From: Mya arenaria
Taxonomy: Eukaryota > Mollusca > Bivalvia > Myida > Myidae
Assembly: GCF_026914265.1 (NCBI RefSeq)
Contig: NC_069135.1
Coordinates: 26,392,167-26,456,166, forward strand
Direction of reading: 5' to 3'
DNA length: 64,000 bases
In this document: in pieces, positions 46,889 through 60,005 of the stretch
How the letters are laid out: every line of letters starts with the position of its first letter
Position numbering within the stretch: position 1 is the stretch's first letter
Position numbers and translations under genes: made by a program
The notes under the pieces: model-generated
What the model saw: the letters and a program-made list of their open reading frames with translations, nothing else
Databases searched by the model: none
What the model was told of the DNA's origin: nothing

Positions 46889-48726
46889 CATAATCAGTGT
46901 AGACATACCACGTGGTTTGTGACGTCACATTTGGACATTGCAGGAAGCAAAATACATCTCGATTCAGATAGGATAATCGTTGTAAGTTTGTTATTTTCAT
47001 ATCATTGTTGACACAACATAGCACAGGCTAAGGGAAAAAATGGACACTATTCTTTGTTACTGTGCGATATGTTGAGCAATTCACTTTTTTTTAAATCGAG
47101 GGAGCAATGCTCAGAATGTATAAACTATTGTTTGCGAAAAGCAAAATAAGTTCATGGTATTCACCTTTAAAACAGAAGTCTCGGAATGCATAACCTATCC
47201 ACCAGGTATGTACATACCTACAAATGAGGCTCAAATAATAATTGAGTGATAAGCCTTAAACTACTCACAAAATAATGCATTTATGGAAAATATCAATTAC
47301 TGATAACAAGATTGTTACCATGTGTAAAGACATGAATATTAAATGACTGGTGGATCCTAAACGATTTACGGATATCAACGATCGTCTGCGTAAAAGCGTT
47401 CGGGTGATCGCATCGTATATGCAAATCTTTTATGTTGGTGTAAAACACAACCGATGTTCATATTTATTGTCTTTTTTAAACATTTATTGGAAATCATAAA
47501 AAAATCGGGCTCATGGCAAGTTGGAGAGAGGTTGAACATTGTACCTCCAATAACTGCTTTTCGCTATAACCAAATGTATTTTGCTTTTCGTAATAACAAA
47601 ACACAAACATTACATGTTTCTATATTATATGAAACTTACTTTTGGGTATGAGTAGTGTTGTGAATCGGACAGAAAAAAATACTATCGATTATCGGTTTAT
47701 GAAACCGATCAATGATCAATTTTCAATCAATTTAATTATTATTTAATTATCTTTGGTCATCATATTAAGGCATACAGTTACAGTACATGCATCCGTTTTA
47801 GCATCAATGTTCCCTTACAATATTGTTTGTGCATTTATTTGTATAAATTACATTATTTATTCAGAACGCTACTATATTTTAGTGTTTACAAGTTACTATT
47901 ATGGATCACATACTGTAATTTTTGTCTTACAATTTCTTTTTAATAATAAGTGTGTAACAAGTACAAAAAGAAGTTGAATAATCTATATGTTTTACAAGAA
48001 CATTTTCTTTCAGAAAACTGAGAAAACTACATTCTTACATGGTAAAAAGTAAACGGTTACATGTTTTAAAAATCACTTTTAAACCACAAACATGAGAAGT
48101 TGAGAACTAATCCTTTAGCAGTTAAGTTACAAAGACATTTTGTAATAATGTACTGTAGTGACTTACTGACTTGATAAGAATATGACTAGATAACTTAACA
48201 AAGTAACACCTTAACATTTCTAGATTCACTAGCATAAACCAGGTAAAGGAAATTAGTCGGTAGCGGTTACGTCCCTTTTTCTATAATCGATTGTTCAAAT
48301 TTCACTATCGATTGTCGCCGACGTAGGCCTTTCCGATCAATTGTCGATTATAATCGATCATCGGCACAACACTAGGTATAAGTATACCCTGTGGATAGAC
48401 TATGTATTCCGAGCCTTCCGTTTTTAAGGCAAACATGGTGAATATGTATATAAACATATTTTTGGACCAGAAACGTAATTTGCTTTTCGTTTTAACAAAC
48501 AATATTTAATATATTCTGAGCATTTGTCCACGATTTTTAAAAAAATGTAAAATGCTCAATTCATCGCTCAGTAACCGATTTTACCTTAGCCTGCGCTGTT
48601 TTGTAAAATTTGATATGAAAATTACAAACTTACAGCGATAATTCTATCTGAATCGAGATGTATTTTGCTTCCTGCAATATCCAAATGTTACGTCACAAAC
48701 CTCATGGTATGTCCACACTGATAATG
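46889..48726. mobile_element. Foldback element with about 330-350 bp terminal inverted repeats
   Basis: About 46889-47219 and 48374-48726 are inverted copies: outer ends TAATCAGTGTAGACATACCA / TGGTATGTCCACACTGATAAT, then GACGTCACATTTGGA-ATTGCAGGAAGCAAAATACATCTCGATTCAGATAG and its inverse at 48645-48700; further in, AATGCTCAGAAT, TTCACC-T, GGAATGCATA-CCTATCCAC. No transposase is seen inside. It lies within the 2.5 kb that interrupts the duplicated intergenic segment. Confidence 0.75.
47654..48373. mobile_element. Nested smaller inverted-repeat element
   Basis: Starts AGTGTTGTGAATCGGAC and ends GATCATCGGCACAACACT, with ATCGATTATCGG / CGATTATAATCGAT words near both ends. Placed inside the foldback element, beside its right arm. 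No convincing target-site duplication, so the boundaries are approximate. Confidence 0.45.
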
Positions 48727-48930
48727 AAAAAAATGATGCCGAGGACGCGCCGGCCAAAATTTCATTATAAAACCTAAACAATAGCAATTTTGTTACTATA
48801 TAGTAGCATACGTATTAAAATCTGTGTTGGCATGATATCGGTGGATGTATAATATATAATCAGTAAGATCTCTTCATTCACACCCGAGTTATGACCTTTT
48901 AATTTGCTATATTTGACCATATTGATTTTG

Positions 48931-49180
48931 CTCGCTTTTTAACTGAATAGTTCTAATGCAATCTTTACAGAATTTGCCTATATTTGCACGACGTCTCTGA
49001 CAAGTTCGATAAACATCAATATCGCTTCAAGTAACGTTCGAGGTAAAGCCATTTAATGGTTTATTGACCAAATACACTTTGTCCGCTCTCTCATATAAGT
49101 AAAGTTTATTCTAAGATCTCAACATTTTGAAAAACAATCTGGTAATCTTATTTAAGACACGTTCAATTCATCATACAATT
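48931..49180. repeat. Right part of the duplicated gene 2/3 intergenic segment
   Basis: Counterpart of 29879-30130, including GACAAGTTCGATAAAC-TCAATATCGCTTCAAGTAACG and ATCTCAACATTTTGAAAA. The TA tract of the 30 kb copy is absent here. Confidence 0.8.
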
Positions 49181-49293
49181 TGGTTTATTTGCATAGGAAA
49201 AGTTATCGCACTTTGTTGAAATATATATTTATAAGCTTATAGCGATAAGGTCAAAATTAAAAGCATGTCTCTTTGCCATTTCTATTCAAACAG

Positions 49294-51398
49294 GTTGTAA
49301 CTCTCTATCAAGAAAAGCTTGAATCCTTTGAAGAGGGGCGCGTCAACATTTGCACAAAGAATTACCAGTGTGGCGATAACAATTCTATTTACGATGTCAG
49401 TAATGAGTGCGAGACGGTTTTGTTTGGGTACTTTGAAAACCTTTAAACGAAGATGGAGCGCCTTGATGAACTTCAGTCAACGACGAATGTAAATATGTAT
49501 CACAGTATCGCCCTACTCGCTACATTGATAAAAGCTCTTCCGTGTGTGTACTCAGAATGTTCTTTCTTTTCTTTAAGTGCTTTGTGGTGGCTGTGAAAGC
49601 CGTCCAAATTGTGAAGGTCCTTCGAGATAATTTAGTATGCTTTCATGATTCTTGAAAATATAATAAAGCTGAAGGTATTTGATGTACCAACAACCTTTTC
49701 ATTTTATTGAGTAATTGGCATGTACACTAACGTTTATTGTCAGCTGACCGAATGTAATTAAAAGGATATAACTTACTAATAACTTATGCATGTATGTAAA
49801 ACAAATTACTGACAATACGGTACAGATAAATATATGGCAGTGTGTGTCATTGTTCTTTATTTCAACTAATATCAGAAGTGAATTGACTGATTGTTCAATC
49901 TTTCAATATCAAAACAGCGTGTTTAAAATATTTGTATCTGCATAGTTTTTTCATATTATTTCTCTTAACGTTAGACTTTATCAAAGATACCAAACTTATA
50001 TAGGTTCGCTTGGCATATTTTGAAGCGTATTGTCAGTTTCATTACGTCAGAGGGAAACCGGTCCGCTGAGGGTGACAACAGAGTGAATCAGCCTATTCCT
50101 TGATTGCTATTGCTTATTCATAGAAACCGAAACATAGATATCACTATTGAAAATTTTATAAATGAACCAGCGATTGTTTCTCTACGGCGCACTTTCTTCT
50201 TACAAATTCGATTCTTTACTAATTAGCAAATTCGTGCGATCGTATCTAAAACATTCATGTTTTAATCTATTATAATAATCTATTATAATATAAGTACTGT
50301 ATTTCTCTTTTAGGAGATGACAGAAAAATTCAAATCATTAAAAAAAGAAATGCAATCTGAGTCTGCCCATGTTAAACTACACAATAAGCCTCACTGATGA
50401 AAGAGTTATGGTTCGTTGTATTGAAGAGATTAGGATGATGATAGAAATTCCAGTTAGTCAAGATGCTTTTAGAAGCCTTCCCGAAAATGCAAAATTTGGA
50501 GTGATTCGAATAATCAAAAAGTATTGCCAAGGTCAAGGTAAGCGAACGAGTTATACAAATCGTCTGTGACAGTAAATAATGTGTTGTAAATGTTTGCAAT
50601 GCTCAAACATTGTCACCAATTGGAGGTTCTTTTTATATCGCACTTGATTGTATATATCAGTTCTGCATCAGCTTGATCACAGCGATAAATAAAACATTTA
50701 TGTCATGGTCCGGTTAAAAAGAAAACAATGCTGAGTTTACATGTTTTAGACTCGCCTTACACAGTCTGGCGCCTGCGGTCCATAATAAACTTGACAGACA
50801 AAGCAGAGTTTGATTCAGAAATGCTCCAGTCTATCCTTACAGAGGATACATGCTCACTGCTCTCGTCCATTGGGTGAAATTGTCTTCGGCAAATACAGCC
50901 GACATGCTCTGTGGACTTTTACCAAAGATCAAAAGATACGGAACACGTAAGTCTGTAGTTACCAGATTTAGTGTAAGACATACATTCTATTATATGCTAT
51001 CACATATTTCATTACTTTAAAAGTTTTCAATAGTATTGTATGCATACTAGTCTATTTCTACAGTTTCAAGTTGAGCAACTGGAGCAAGTACAATTTCAAT
51101 ACCGTGTTGGCCTGGAACTGAAACAGTAGCGGATCTAAAGAATGAAACTACTTGTTTAGGGCATGATGTCAAGGAAATTTATAATGGCATAAAATCTCTA
51201 ATGGAATTGAAATCAGTGACTCAAAGACCAGCTTTAACAAGCATGCTGAGCGAAAAAGGACCTAATAAAAAAAGCTGGCACAAAAGAAAAACGTCGAAGA
51301 ACATATTAGCGCAATTTATTCTTCGTGATCAAAGATGCTATAGAGACAAAAAAGATAACATGTTTTTAGTTTGTTTTAGTGTGCGCAATGCAAATTAG
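49294..51398 (+). pseudogene. Decayed multi-exon gene, unidentified, partly coiled coil
   Basis: Exon-like pieces with reasonable splice sites: 49294-49490 (after TTCAAACAG; VVTLYQEKLESFEEGRVNIC then, past an in-frame TAA, KMERLDELQSTTN before GTAAAT); 50314-50538 (after TCTTTTAG; EMTEKFKSLKKEMQSESA, then a frame change into LTDERVMVRCIEEIRMMIEI, before GTAAGC); 50745-50947 (two frame changes; INLTDKAEFDSEMLQSIL, then IVFGKYSRHALW); and about 51080-51398 (ISIPCWPGTETVADLKNETT onward). The order gives a coherent coiled-coil-like start, but at least one stop and three frameshifts make it non-functional as read. Family unknown. Confidence 0.4.
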
Positions 51399-54300
51399 TA
51401 TTTGAATATTTGAATGAAGTCTATATAAGCAAATTTTAACTCGTTAATCATGTCACCAGTTTAAATAGAGTTCGATAGATGTTACAAGTCGAATTCAAAA
51501 CTTAAAGTTTTAATACAAAAATCGTCATATTTGCATTCCTATATCAATATCCATGATTGTAAGCCTGTTGTTTGTCGGTTGGACAAACTAAAACAAAATA
51601 ACATTCATCTTTAATATCGTTTAAACTCCACAATGTATATTTCCTTTATTCTCCAGAAATATGGTTTTATCTACCTAGCTAGTTCAATAGTTAATTCATG
51701 GGAGGACAATCTGAGCCATGCTCGTACTTTTTTACAAACTAATGACATAAGGAACTTTTCCGTAGATGTACCATGTCATTAATATATGAGATTGATATTT
51801 TTCATATCACATTGTTTTTCATTTTTCATTTGCCTTTTTTGTATGACAACGTGCGCTATTCAATAGTCTGTTTGACATATATAAGTGGATATTTTATTTT
51901 AGGTATACGAAGTTGAGGTTCGTTTTTTGGATAAAGATTTGTTTTATTGTTTATCATATGCTGTGTAAGATAAAAGCAGTAGGCACAGTCTTCAGATATT
52001 GAACTGAACGATAGTAACTCGTTTTATTATTTTGTGCTTTGTGGATACTTAAATATACATCCGCCAGGTAATGCAGATGTCGTTACCGACGATTTTTGTG
52101 ATCGCGCGTGCATGATTTGTTCCCGGATGCACCGATAGTGCGATGTTTGAATGATAAAGGTACGGATAAATGTTATCAGATTTGTGTAAACAAATAGGAT
52201 AACCCAGTTTAAATGGTCGATTATTTTTCAAGGTAAAGGGGGTAGTTTTATAATTGTTGGAAGTCGAGAATCAAGTGTTGTATGTTTGACAACACGGAAT
52301 GTATTTAAGCGTGTTTCCAGTTTTTCATTTGATTAACCCAATTTGAATTCAGATTACTGTGCTGTTAAATTTATAATGATAGTTATCATTTTTGAAATAG
52401 GAATATTTTTTATAATAAACTAATTCATGTTTGAGCATTTATGACAGGCAAACGTTTAAATCACCATGGTAATGCATACCCGACGCAGTCCAGTTTTATG
52501 GTATTATGCTTCAAATATGTACGCTAAATTCAAACGTAATTAACCCATTCTGGAAACTTCGATTGTTTTGACATTACACTGGTATTTTTTGGAATCATTT
52601 GGGTGAAATCGAACTATCAGTATATCATGCACGGAAAAAAGAAATGGCTTTTGTGATCTGTATTTAGTTTGTTTTATCATCAACGCCGAGATTTTCCATA
52701 ATGTAGTTACTGTAACACTGCAAATTATGCCGAAAACTATTGTTTAACTGTTCACCAATTGCAGTCCAAATACAAAGTCTTTTTCAGATCAGTAGACAAT
52801 ATCATCCATAAAGCACTTACAAGCTGCTTTTTGGATTGTTAAATATTTCGAGTGGTAATATTATTGCTATGCTTACGGAAGTGCATCACTATATAATGCA
52901 CACTAATCGTTTCCAGAACACTACACAATAAAGACAAGGAAAACACCACTAACAGCTTGTTTTCCCCTTTTTCCATATTTCCTTCTTCTCTCAAACATTT
53001 TGTTGTTACTGTTGCGGTGTCAATTTGATATGCTCCTTGTTTTGGTATCTGCCTTTGGATGTGTCATATATTCTTTTTTAAGATGTTTACACCATCCGTT
53101 GTCATAACTTCAAAGTCCATTTTTCCTTTCATTCCATAAACTCCTTTTCATTCTATTCCGGTAATTCCTTTCATTTTTGTTAACCTATATCCAATTTGCT
53201 AGCACTTTCATTGTCATATTAAGATTTAACCTATAATTAGTACGCTTAGTAAACGTAATATCTGGTGAAGGGTTTCCCCTGCACGGTGCTCATGGACGAT
53301 AGTCTTCGATGAGTAAATTTTGTGGTTTATTTTGTTTTTCCTTTAATCTCTTTACTAGCGTTCCGGATGTTTTCTTGTATGACTTTTGTTATAATGTCGC
53401 GTGTTATTCTCAAGTTGCATTTATTAACACTTGAGCGAATGCATTTTATGATTATGAGTACACATCATGGTTTTTTTTAACCGTATCCGGGGCATTCGCG
53501 ACAGTACATCTAGCATCTAATATTACTTTCTATTGATTGCTATTTTATATATTGCAATAACCAGCTTAATTAACCATAGACAACTAGGAATCAATGTTCT
53601 CGTAGTTATGGAAATTATTCGTTCTAATTATGACAACGTAAGAAAATTGCATCTGTTATTATAGAAATATCATATGGCAGCATTTGTGGCATTGATATTG
53701 TCAACCCGAGAGCAGAATGTCATTTTGTTTCGAGGGTTGACAAAATCAATGTCACACATGCTGCCATATGATATTTATTTTATTATACCGAACAAAATTA
53801 AGTAAATACAAACGTTTAAAATGTTTTTGATTCATTTAAGAAAACAAGTTTAACAAGGTAAACAAAATATAACATAAACTTGTCACTGGTGACAGTTCCT
53901 GACATCTGATTTTGTGTGTACACATTTACTAGTGACTGATGTATGTATAAGGAAGGCAATCACGTCATGATTAAATCTAAAATATTGAAGCAGTTATTTG
54001 CCCTTATGTGACATTCAAAATATCACTGTGGTCACATGACCTGACAAAAAGGTTAAAAATGTTTCTGATAGTCAAAATATCTCTTTTTCGGGTAATGGGA
54101 TTTTACCATCATCGACAAAAAAGTGAGGTATAATAAAACCATTTACCTTATTTTGTGACGTATTCAAAAAGGGCATTTACTGATGCCCAAGCCATTTGCA
54201 TGTCGTTTCAGATATGTTGCGGATAAACGTACGAAAATAGAGGGGGGGGGGGGGGGTCCGTGTTACTCTATTAGTATGTTCATTGTTTCCATAGATCTGA

Positions 54301-57300
54301 TCAATTGTTGCTTAGAAAGTAGATAGTTCTTCTGTGGAAATAATTTCGATCAATGTTGTTCGCATCTTTGTCTTTTTCAATTGCAAAATTGAAACGATTA
54401 ATTCAAATAACTACTAAGAAAGGACTTGCAATACTGAAGTATTTCTTCACTGGCCACATTTAACCGTTTACCCGTTTTTGGTTTACCATTGAATGCTCAA
54501 TTGTTTGCCGTTTTGTTCTATTTTTGTTCCACCATTTGGTGTATTTTCGAATTTGTAACAAAAATACAAGATTGCAGGAATCAGCCATCATAGGTACAAG
54601 TGTAGTAAATTGCTTTGATGATAAAGCTTTTAGTACATTATCGTTCTGAATGTGCAAAATATGCAAAATTATATAAGACATGATAAGTGCTGTCATAAAA
54701 TTAGGTATTTCGGCATTTATGTACATAATGTTTCGTGTACACCTAACTGCCTAGGATACACTTACAAGTCGTGATCATTGTGCTTCTATACAGGGTTTAT
54801 ATTTAAATGTACGACACCTGGGCATGTCCCTGCTGTTTTCAGTGCAGTATTGATAAATGTGCAAATGAAACTTTTATTTCGAAGATCTATCTGGTAGGTT
54901 GTAAACACTTGTAGCTCAAACCTATTGTATATAAAAATTACTATGATATACCTGTTGCCAAACAGCCATTATACTGAGTAAAGTTCATTCATTTCTTCCA
55001 TTGAATACCGGTAGGTTAAAATGTTTTATTACACGTATTCAAAACAATTACATATGTATACTGTTTTCAAAGTAAATATGGTATACCGGTGATCTTCGCC
55101 ATGTTTTTTGTTTCAAATTCAATCAATTAATCGTCAATAAGACATTAAAGCCGCCACACAAAACGTTTCGATGAATGTTTTCGATGGTCCATACAATTTG
55201 AAAGGCATCATATTACCTTCATTGTGCCTGTATTTTGTAACATTATTTCGTTTAACCTTAAAAATATTTTGATCACAGAGCTTTGAAGAACAACCGCTGC
55301 CTGCACATCGCCAATATGGCATGTGGCTCACTAGGAGGCATTGTCTTAATCGGTCTCCGACTAAATCCTGTCGGCGACTATTCAAACGGTACCTTCTTTT
55401 ACGAATTGTTCAAACAACCGATTATGTCTGTCGAGAAAACACTGGTCCAAAGAATGACATTTATAAATGATATCGGATCTAAAAGAACTAATGTGTTAAG
55501 TCTATTTCATTCAACCCTCTCATTTGATTATATCAATGTTCACCATTCATACATAAAAGTTAGTTTAAATGCCAACCACGACGTTCATGATATGTTTAGA
55601 GATTACCAGCTTGTATTTCATTTTATCCGTACGCAGTTGCGTATTACCTAGGAAAACATGAAACGCTTTACCGAAGTAAGCTTTCTCTTAACAAAAGACA
55701 TATACACGGTGCGCCATTTATCATACGATGTCCACCTTGAAGTGGCAGTCGAGGTTGATCCAGCAAATAGATGGCCTGTGAGCACAAAAGCCAGTCTATC
55801 ATGCGATCGGCGTACTCCTATAAAATATACAAAATAAATGAAGTACAAAAACCTAGCATTCCATAATCATATGCACACCTCATAGCTAAGCTACAATTAA
55901 TCCTTAAAAATTTCAGCGATGACTTTGGGTTAGAGACGCAGCACACACAAGCTTTTACAATAAATTGTATATCTGGAAATGTAATAATTGTAGTTATTGC
56001 ATTGTTAATAAATATTGTTTGCTTTATTCCTAATTATCAAAGTTTGTGTATCACATACGTTAAGTGATTCCCCATGACGGCGTAGTTTTTGATACTCCTC
56101 TCTTTGTGCACACTTGCGAATAAAAAGATCCTGAAAAAAAGGCTTACATAAGTAAACTGTTAAGAATATGGCGGACCGCTTTATACTCCCTAAAATTGTG
56201 TTTGAACTGTATCGCCCGACACCCAAATCACCAGGTTCCCTCCCTCCATTTGTTTTAACAAAATACAATCTGAAAGAGAAATCCCTCAAACGCTCAGAAT
56301 GCACTTATAGCATCGCTTTGATTGAAACCCGTCCCCGGCAGTACTTAAACGGTACAAACTGTTGACACCTGATTTAATTAAGCCACATTAAGTTAATGTT
56401 TTTTTTTCATCGAGTTTACAACGAAAAAATAAATAACATACGCTCGGTTTTATTTTCTTAAAGAAGATCGGGCGATTTAAGTTAATATATTTAGCAAAAG
56501 TGCCCAATAAAGTACTTTTTCAATGAATAGGTGCCGTTAACTCGACGAACAACATATCAATCGTTTGTGGCCTGAAGATATTGTAGTTGTTTTTTAAGAA
56601 TCAGACAAATTATTTAACAATAACCTCGCTTGTTGTAAGGACGGACAGTAATATTTTTTTTTAAATATATTATCAAATGTCAGAAGAATTCCCAATGCTT
56701 GTTTAGTGTGCTTGCTCTCAATCTATGTACAACAAAGCCAAGAGCGGATCAATAAATTGACGTAAGTGTGTTGTGAGACACGCCTCCACATACTTTCTTT
56801 CATATCAACAATATTAACGAAGGCGAAATTAGGGAGGTGCGCGCTGGATGCACCCCTGCTAGATCTGATTGTAAAATTACAGCATATGTATGTCCAAGGA
56901 AATAGTGCAAATATATGTGTATGACCTTGCATCTGCTGAACTTGATAACGATTATGTTCATTGTTGCTGGTGTGTCCAAGCGGGTGAAGAGCTATGTAAA
57001 AATTAAGGAAAATATTTCTCGTCTGACCATATAGACAATCTGGATTTTTTAAGAATCTCAGGGTATATGAGTTACGCTTGCAAAATGAGTGTCAATCATA
57101 ACCCCTTAACCAGCATATGCATTTGAATTAAAAAACTGAGCCAAATTCCAACGCATTCAAAAAAATAATTCGAATTTAATTTAAATAAATACAAAATAAA
57201 ATAAAACTAAATACATGTACGTATGTTTTGAACTATCAATACCAAATGATTTTGTATGACAATTTGAGACAGAAAATTGCAAGAAAATCAAGGTATGTTT

Positions 57301-57379
57301 GTACAGAACAGAACAGAACAGTTCTGTTCTATGTTTTTACCGAAACTCTGTTTCAAACAACAGCTATTGACAGACAATA
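51399..57379. other. Intergenic, no gene supported
   Basis: Six kb of AT-rich sequence. Open frames at 55283-55651 (plus) and 56005-56304 (minus) are the longest but have no recognised motif. A hairpin (53665-53776), a G15 run (54242-54256) and a short GAACAGAACAG...CTGTTCTG palindrome near 57305-57332 are the only structures noted. Confidence 0.4.
53665..53776. repeat. Hairpin with 43-bp arms (MITE-like)
   Basis: AAATATCATATGGCAGCATTTGTG-CATTGATATTGTCAACCC (53665-53707) is inverted at 53734-53776 with a few mismatches; the loop is 26 bp. Probably the remnant of a short foldback element. Confidence 0.8.
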
Positions 57380-59117
57380 CACTTTGCCGAATTTCTAATT
57401 GGCCACCATATAAAATATGATCCTTTGCGTAATTTTAAATCAATAAATCTCATTTTTGATTCTTTTTGTATTGTACACACCAATCTATCGATTTACTTAA
57501 ATGAAACACGTAATCATGTAAAAAATCATCCATGCGGAACGGTCGGTGCGAAAATAGGCTATGTGCTCGAATATCTCGTGCACGGCAGGGTGGTTGTCGA
57601 CTATGGTGGGAATGAATTCTTCGTGGATTTTCTTTTATGAAAACATTAAATATGGCGAGAATGAGCATTGCAGAACGCGCTCAAGCCGTCGGAATGATTC
57701 GTGCCGGCACCCCCATCAGACAGGTATGTTACGCGTCGTTATAAAAGTTGCAACATGTGCTATTATTTGTTATTAAGTGCAAAATATTGACAGAAACATG
57801 TTTATATATTAATCTGTTGGTGATTCTTATTTACGAAAAAACACTACCACGGGTGGTCAACAATACAATGCCTGTGTAATATCGGATTGACCAATCGTAC
57901 AATGAAATACATTGTAATTTTTTAACATTCACCTTTGAATCAACTTTCAAGTGATAACAGAGCTTTCAAGTGGATTTTATTATTTTCCAGATTGCACGTT
58001 TTTTTAATAGGCGACATTTCAGTATTGAAACTCTTTGGGCGAAATTCGTACAAACCAGAAGTGTAGCAGATCTCCTACGACGCCCCAAAAGAAGAGTGAC
58101 GACTCCCCAACAGGACATTCAAATTGTCAATGACCACCTTCAGGATCGTTTTACTACGGCAGCGACGACGGCCCGTTATACAGTGGGCAGACACAACCGC
58201 GCAATCCACCCACAGACAGTGCGCAATCGCCGTCGGGTTCCGTCTTTTACTGCAAGACACAGGCAGGCAAGATTATTGTGGGTCAGGCGTCATTTGGGAT
58301 TTACAAGGGCGGACTGCGCCAATGTTTAACTTGTTGATGAGACACGCATCACACTACGTGGGAATTACAGACGTGCTCGCGTTTATGGCCGTCGGGGTGA
58401 ACAACGAGAACTGTCTGGTAGAATTGGATAACTGTGGGTGGTTCCATTATGCTGTGGGCTGGAGTTTCCATGCACACGAAAACTCCAATTGTACCCATTC
58501 AAGGAAACATGAACACGATGAGGTATCAAAATGACGTCGTTCGACCGGTTCTTCTACCTCATATCCGCGCCAATCGCGGTATGATGTTGGTACAGGATAA
58601 AGCACCATGTCACGCGGCTAGAAGCACACAAGTTATGCTTGTAGCAAACAACGTGCGAACACTCCAATGGCCTGCAAAAAGTCCAGATTTAAATCCAATA
58701 GAACACGTGTGGGACCTTTTAAAGCGCAAGGTGCGTGCCCAGCCGCTGCAACCAAAACTCAGGGTGCTCAAGCGTGTTATTCATCAGATTTGGGCAGCCA
58801 TTCCACAACAGTATCTTCATAGATACGGTATATCAATGAGGACAAGGTGCCTCGCTGTAATTGCCGCAGCAGGTGGACATACAAAGTATTAAAAAAGTCA
58901 AATACGACGTGATTTGATCTTGCAGTTTTTGTTTTAAGGGTGTCAATGTTAACCCTCTCTGTTAATTTTATTCCTGGCTCATATTTTAATGAAGTTTTGT
59001 TTTACCTATTAGGAATAAATCGTATTAACCTTATATTTGGTTATTTGTATTTTTCTCCGAATAATTTTCCTAAAATATGATAAAAACTAGGTGGCCAATT
59101 AGAAATTCGTCGTACTG
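57380..59117 (+). mobile_element. Tc1-type DNA transposon
   Basis: Terminal inverted repeats: left 57380-57407 and right 59090-59117. The inner 20 bp (CGAATTTCTAATTGGCCACC) is identical and the outer few bases differ, the right end giving CAGT as in Tc1 elements. TA dinucleotides stand at 57378-57379 and 59118-59119, the expected target duplication. Length 1738 bp. It encodes the transposase relic listed next. Confidence 0.9.
57652..58892 (+). pseudogene. Tc1-family DD34E transposase, broken
   Basis: Starts MARMSIAERAQAVGMIRAGTPIRQ at 57652-57723; after a GT...AG interval of 267 bp it resumes at 57991 with IARFFNRRHFSIETLW (first helix-turn-helix) and an RRPKRR linker into a second DNA-binding part. 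The catalytic domain follows: VDETRITL near 58333 (first Asp), QDKAPCH near 58610 (second Asp) and PDLNPIEHVW near 58690, with 34 residues between the second Asp and the Glu. The triad is present, but an in-frame TAA at 58327 and a frameshift near 58429 disable the frame. The 267-bp interval is either an intron or an insertion; most Tc1 transposases lack introns. Ends at TAA 58890. Confidence 0.88.
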
Positions 59118-59770
59118 TACAGATCTGAGTTGATTCGATACTTATACATATATATAATTCAAGTCAACCTTAAGGTCACGTGACAACATTTAATGAATAT
59201 TTTGTGTTCCTGTTTATCCAAATAAAATGGAAGATTCACGTTTGAAGTAAGACTAACATATACCACACATTTTAATTATACAACAATTCAGGATACTGTT
59301 GAACGGAAGACAACGATCGCATCTTTATCTTGCCAGTTTTTGTTAAAACTCCAAAGTTTCCTTTGAACGGCCTTGGTTGCCTGGAATGTATAATAAGTAT
59401 GAATCGGGGGTATTATTTAAATTTCCACTTGTTTAAATTCTATGCAATGTTCGGTCAATGACTATATCTTAAAGAACGAATTGAATGTTAAGCCTTTGAG
59501 TTATCAAGTACATAGTTAAAATAAAAAAAATGTTTTGGCATGATTCGAGAGTACAACAAAATGATATATGAGATTTGAAACCTAACACGCTAGCCGCCGT
59601 TATTTCAATAACCACACAATACTGAACAGTTTGCTTAAATATCTTTCTGAATTTTTTTTGGCCCAGCAGCATGCTTTGCCAAAGACATTCTTTAATTAAA
59701 CTCGACTATCATTAGTCCACAATTAAACACACCACTGAACTAAATAATGGTTATGCATATCTTTAACGTT

Positions 59771-59821
59771 CTACACAAAAAAGAAGACCTCATTCAGGCT
59801 GCGCCCGTATTTTCGGGGGAG
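59771..59821 (-). CDS. TIR gene exon 4 (short terminal exon)
   Basis: After AATCTCAG the minus strand reads LPRKYGRSLNEVFFFV then TAG. Phase 0 matches the preceding exon and makes the total coding length exactly 312 codons. An ATTAAA about 80 bp further on could be the polyadenylation signal. The exon is short, so another terminal exon is possible. Confidence 0.5.
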   Translation of the reverse strand, partial: LPRKYGRSLNEVFFFV

Positions 59822-60005
59822 CTGAGATTAACGTTTAAAATATACCTTTTATAGTTTTAATTGCTAATGTTATGAATAAATTAGAGCAAAAAGACTGATA
59901 GGCATGGTGTTAAAGTTATGTCTAGCCATTTATGTAAATTACAAACCGTTCGGGCTTGATATTTTTAACAGTAAATAATCAATTAATATGTGAAAGTAAA
60001 ATTAC

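Noticed and set aside
46889..48726. LTR retrotransposon
   Set aside because: The long terminal repeats are inverted, not direct, and no gag/pol frame lies between them.
55283..55651. 122-codon plus-strand frame
   Set aside because: Longest frame in the 51-57 kb desert, but unrecognisable and equally open on the opposite strand nearby.
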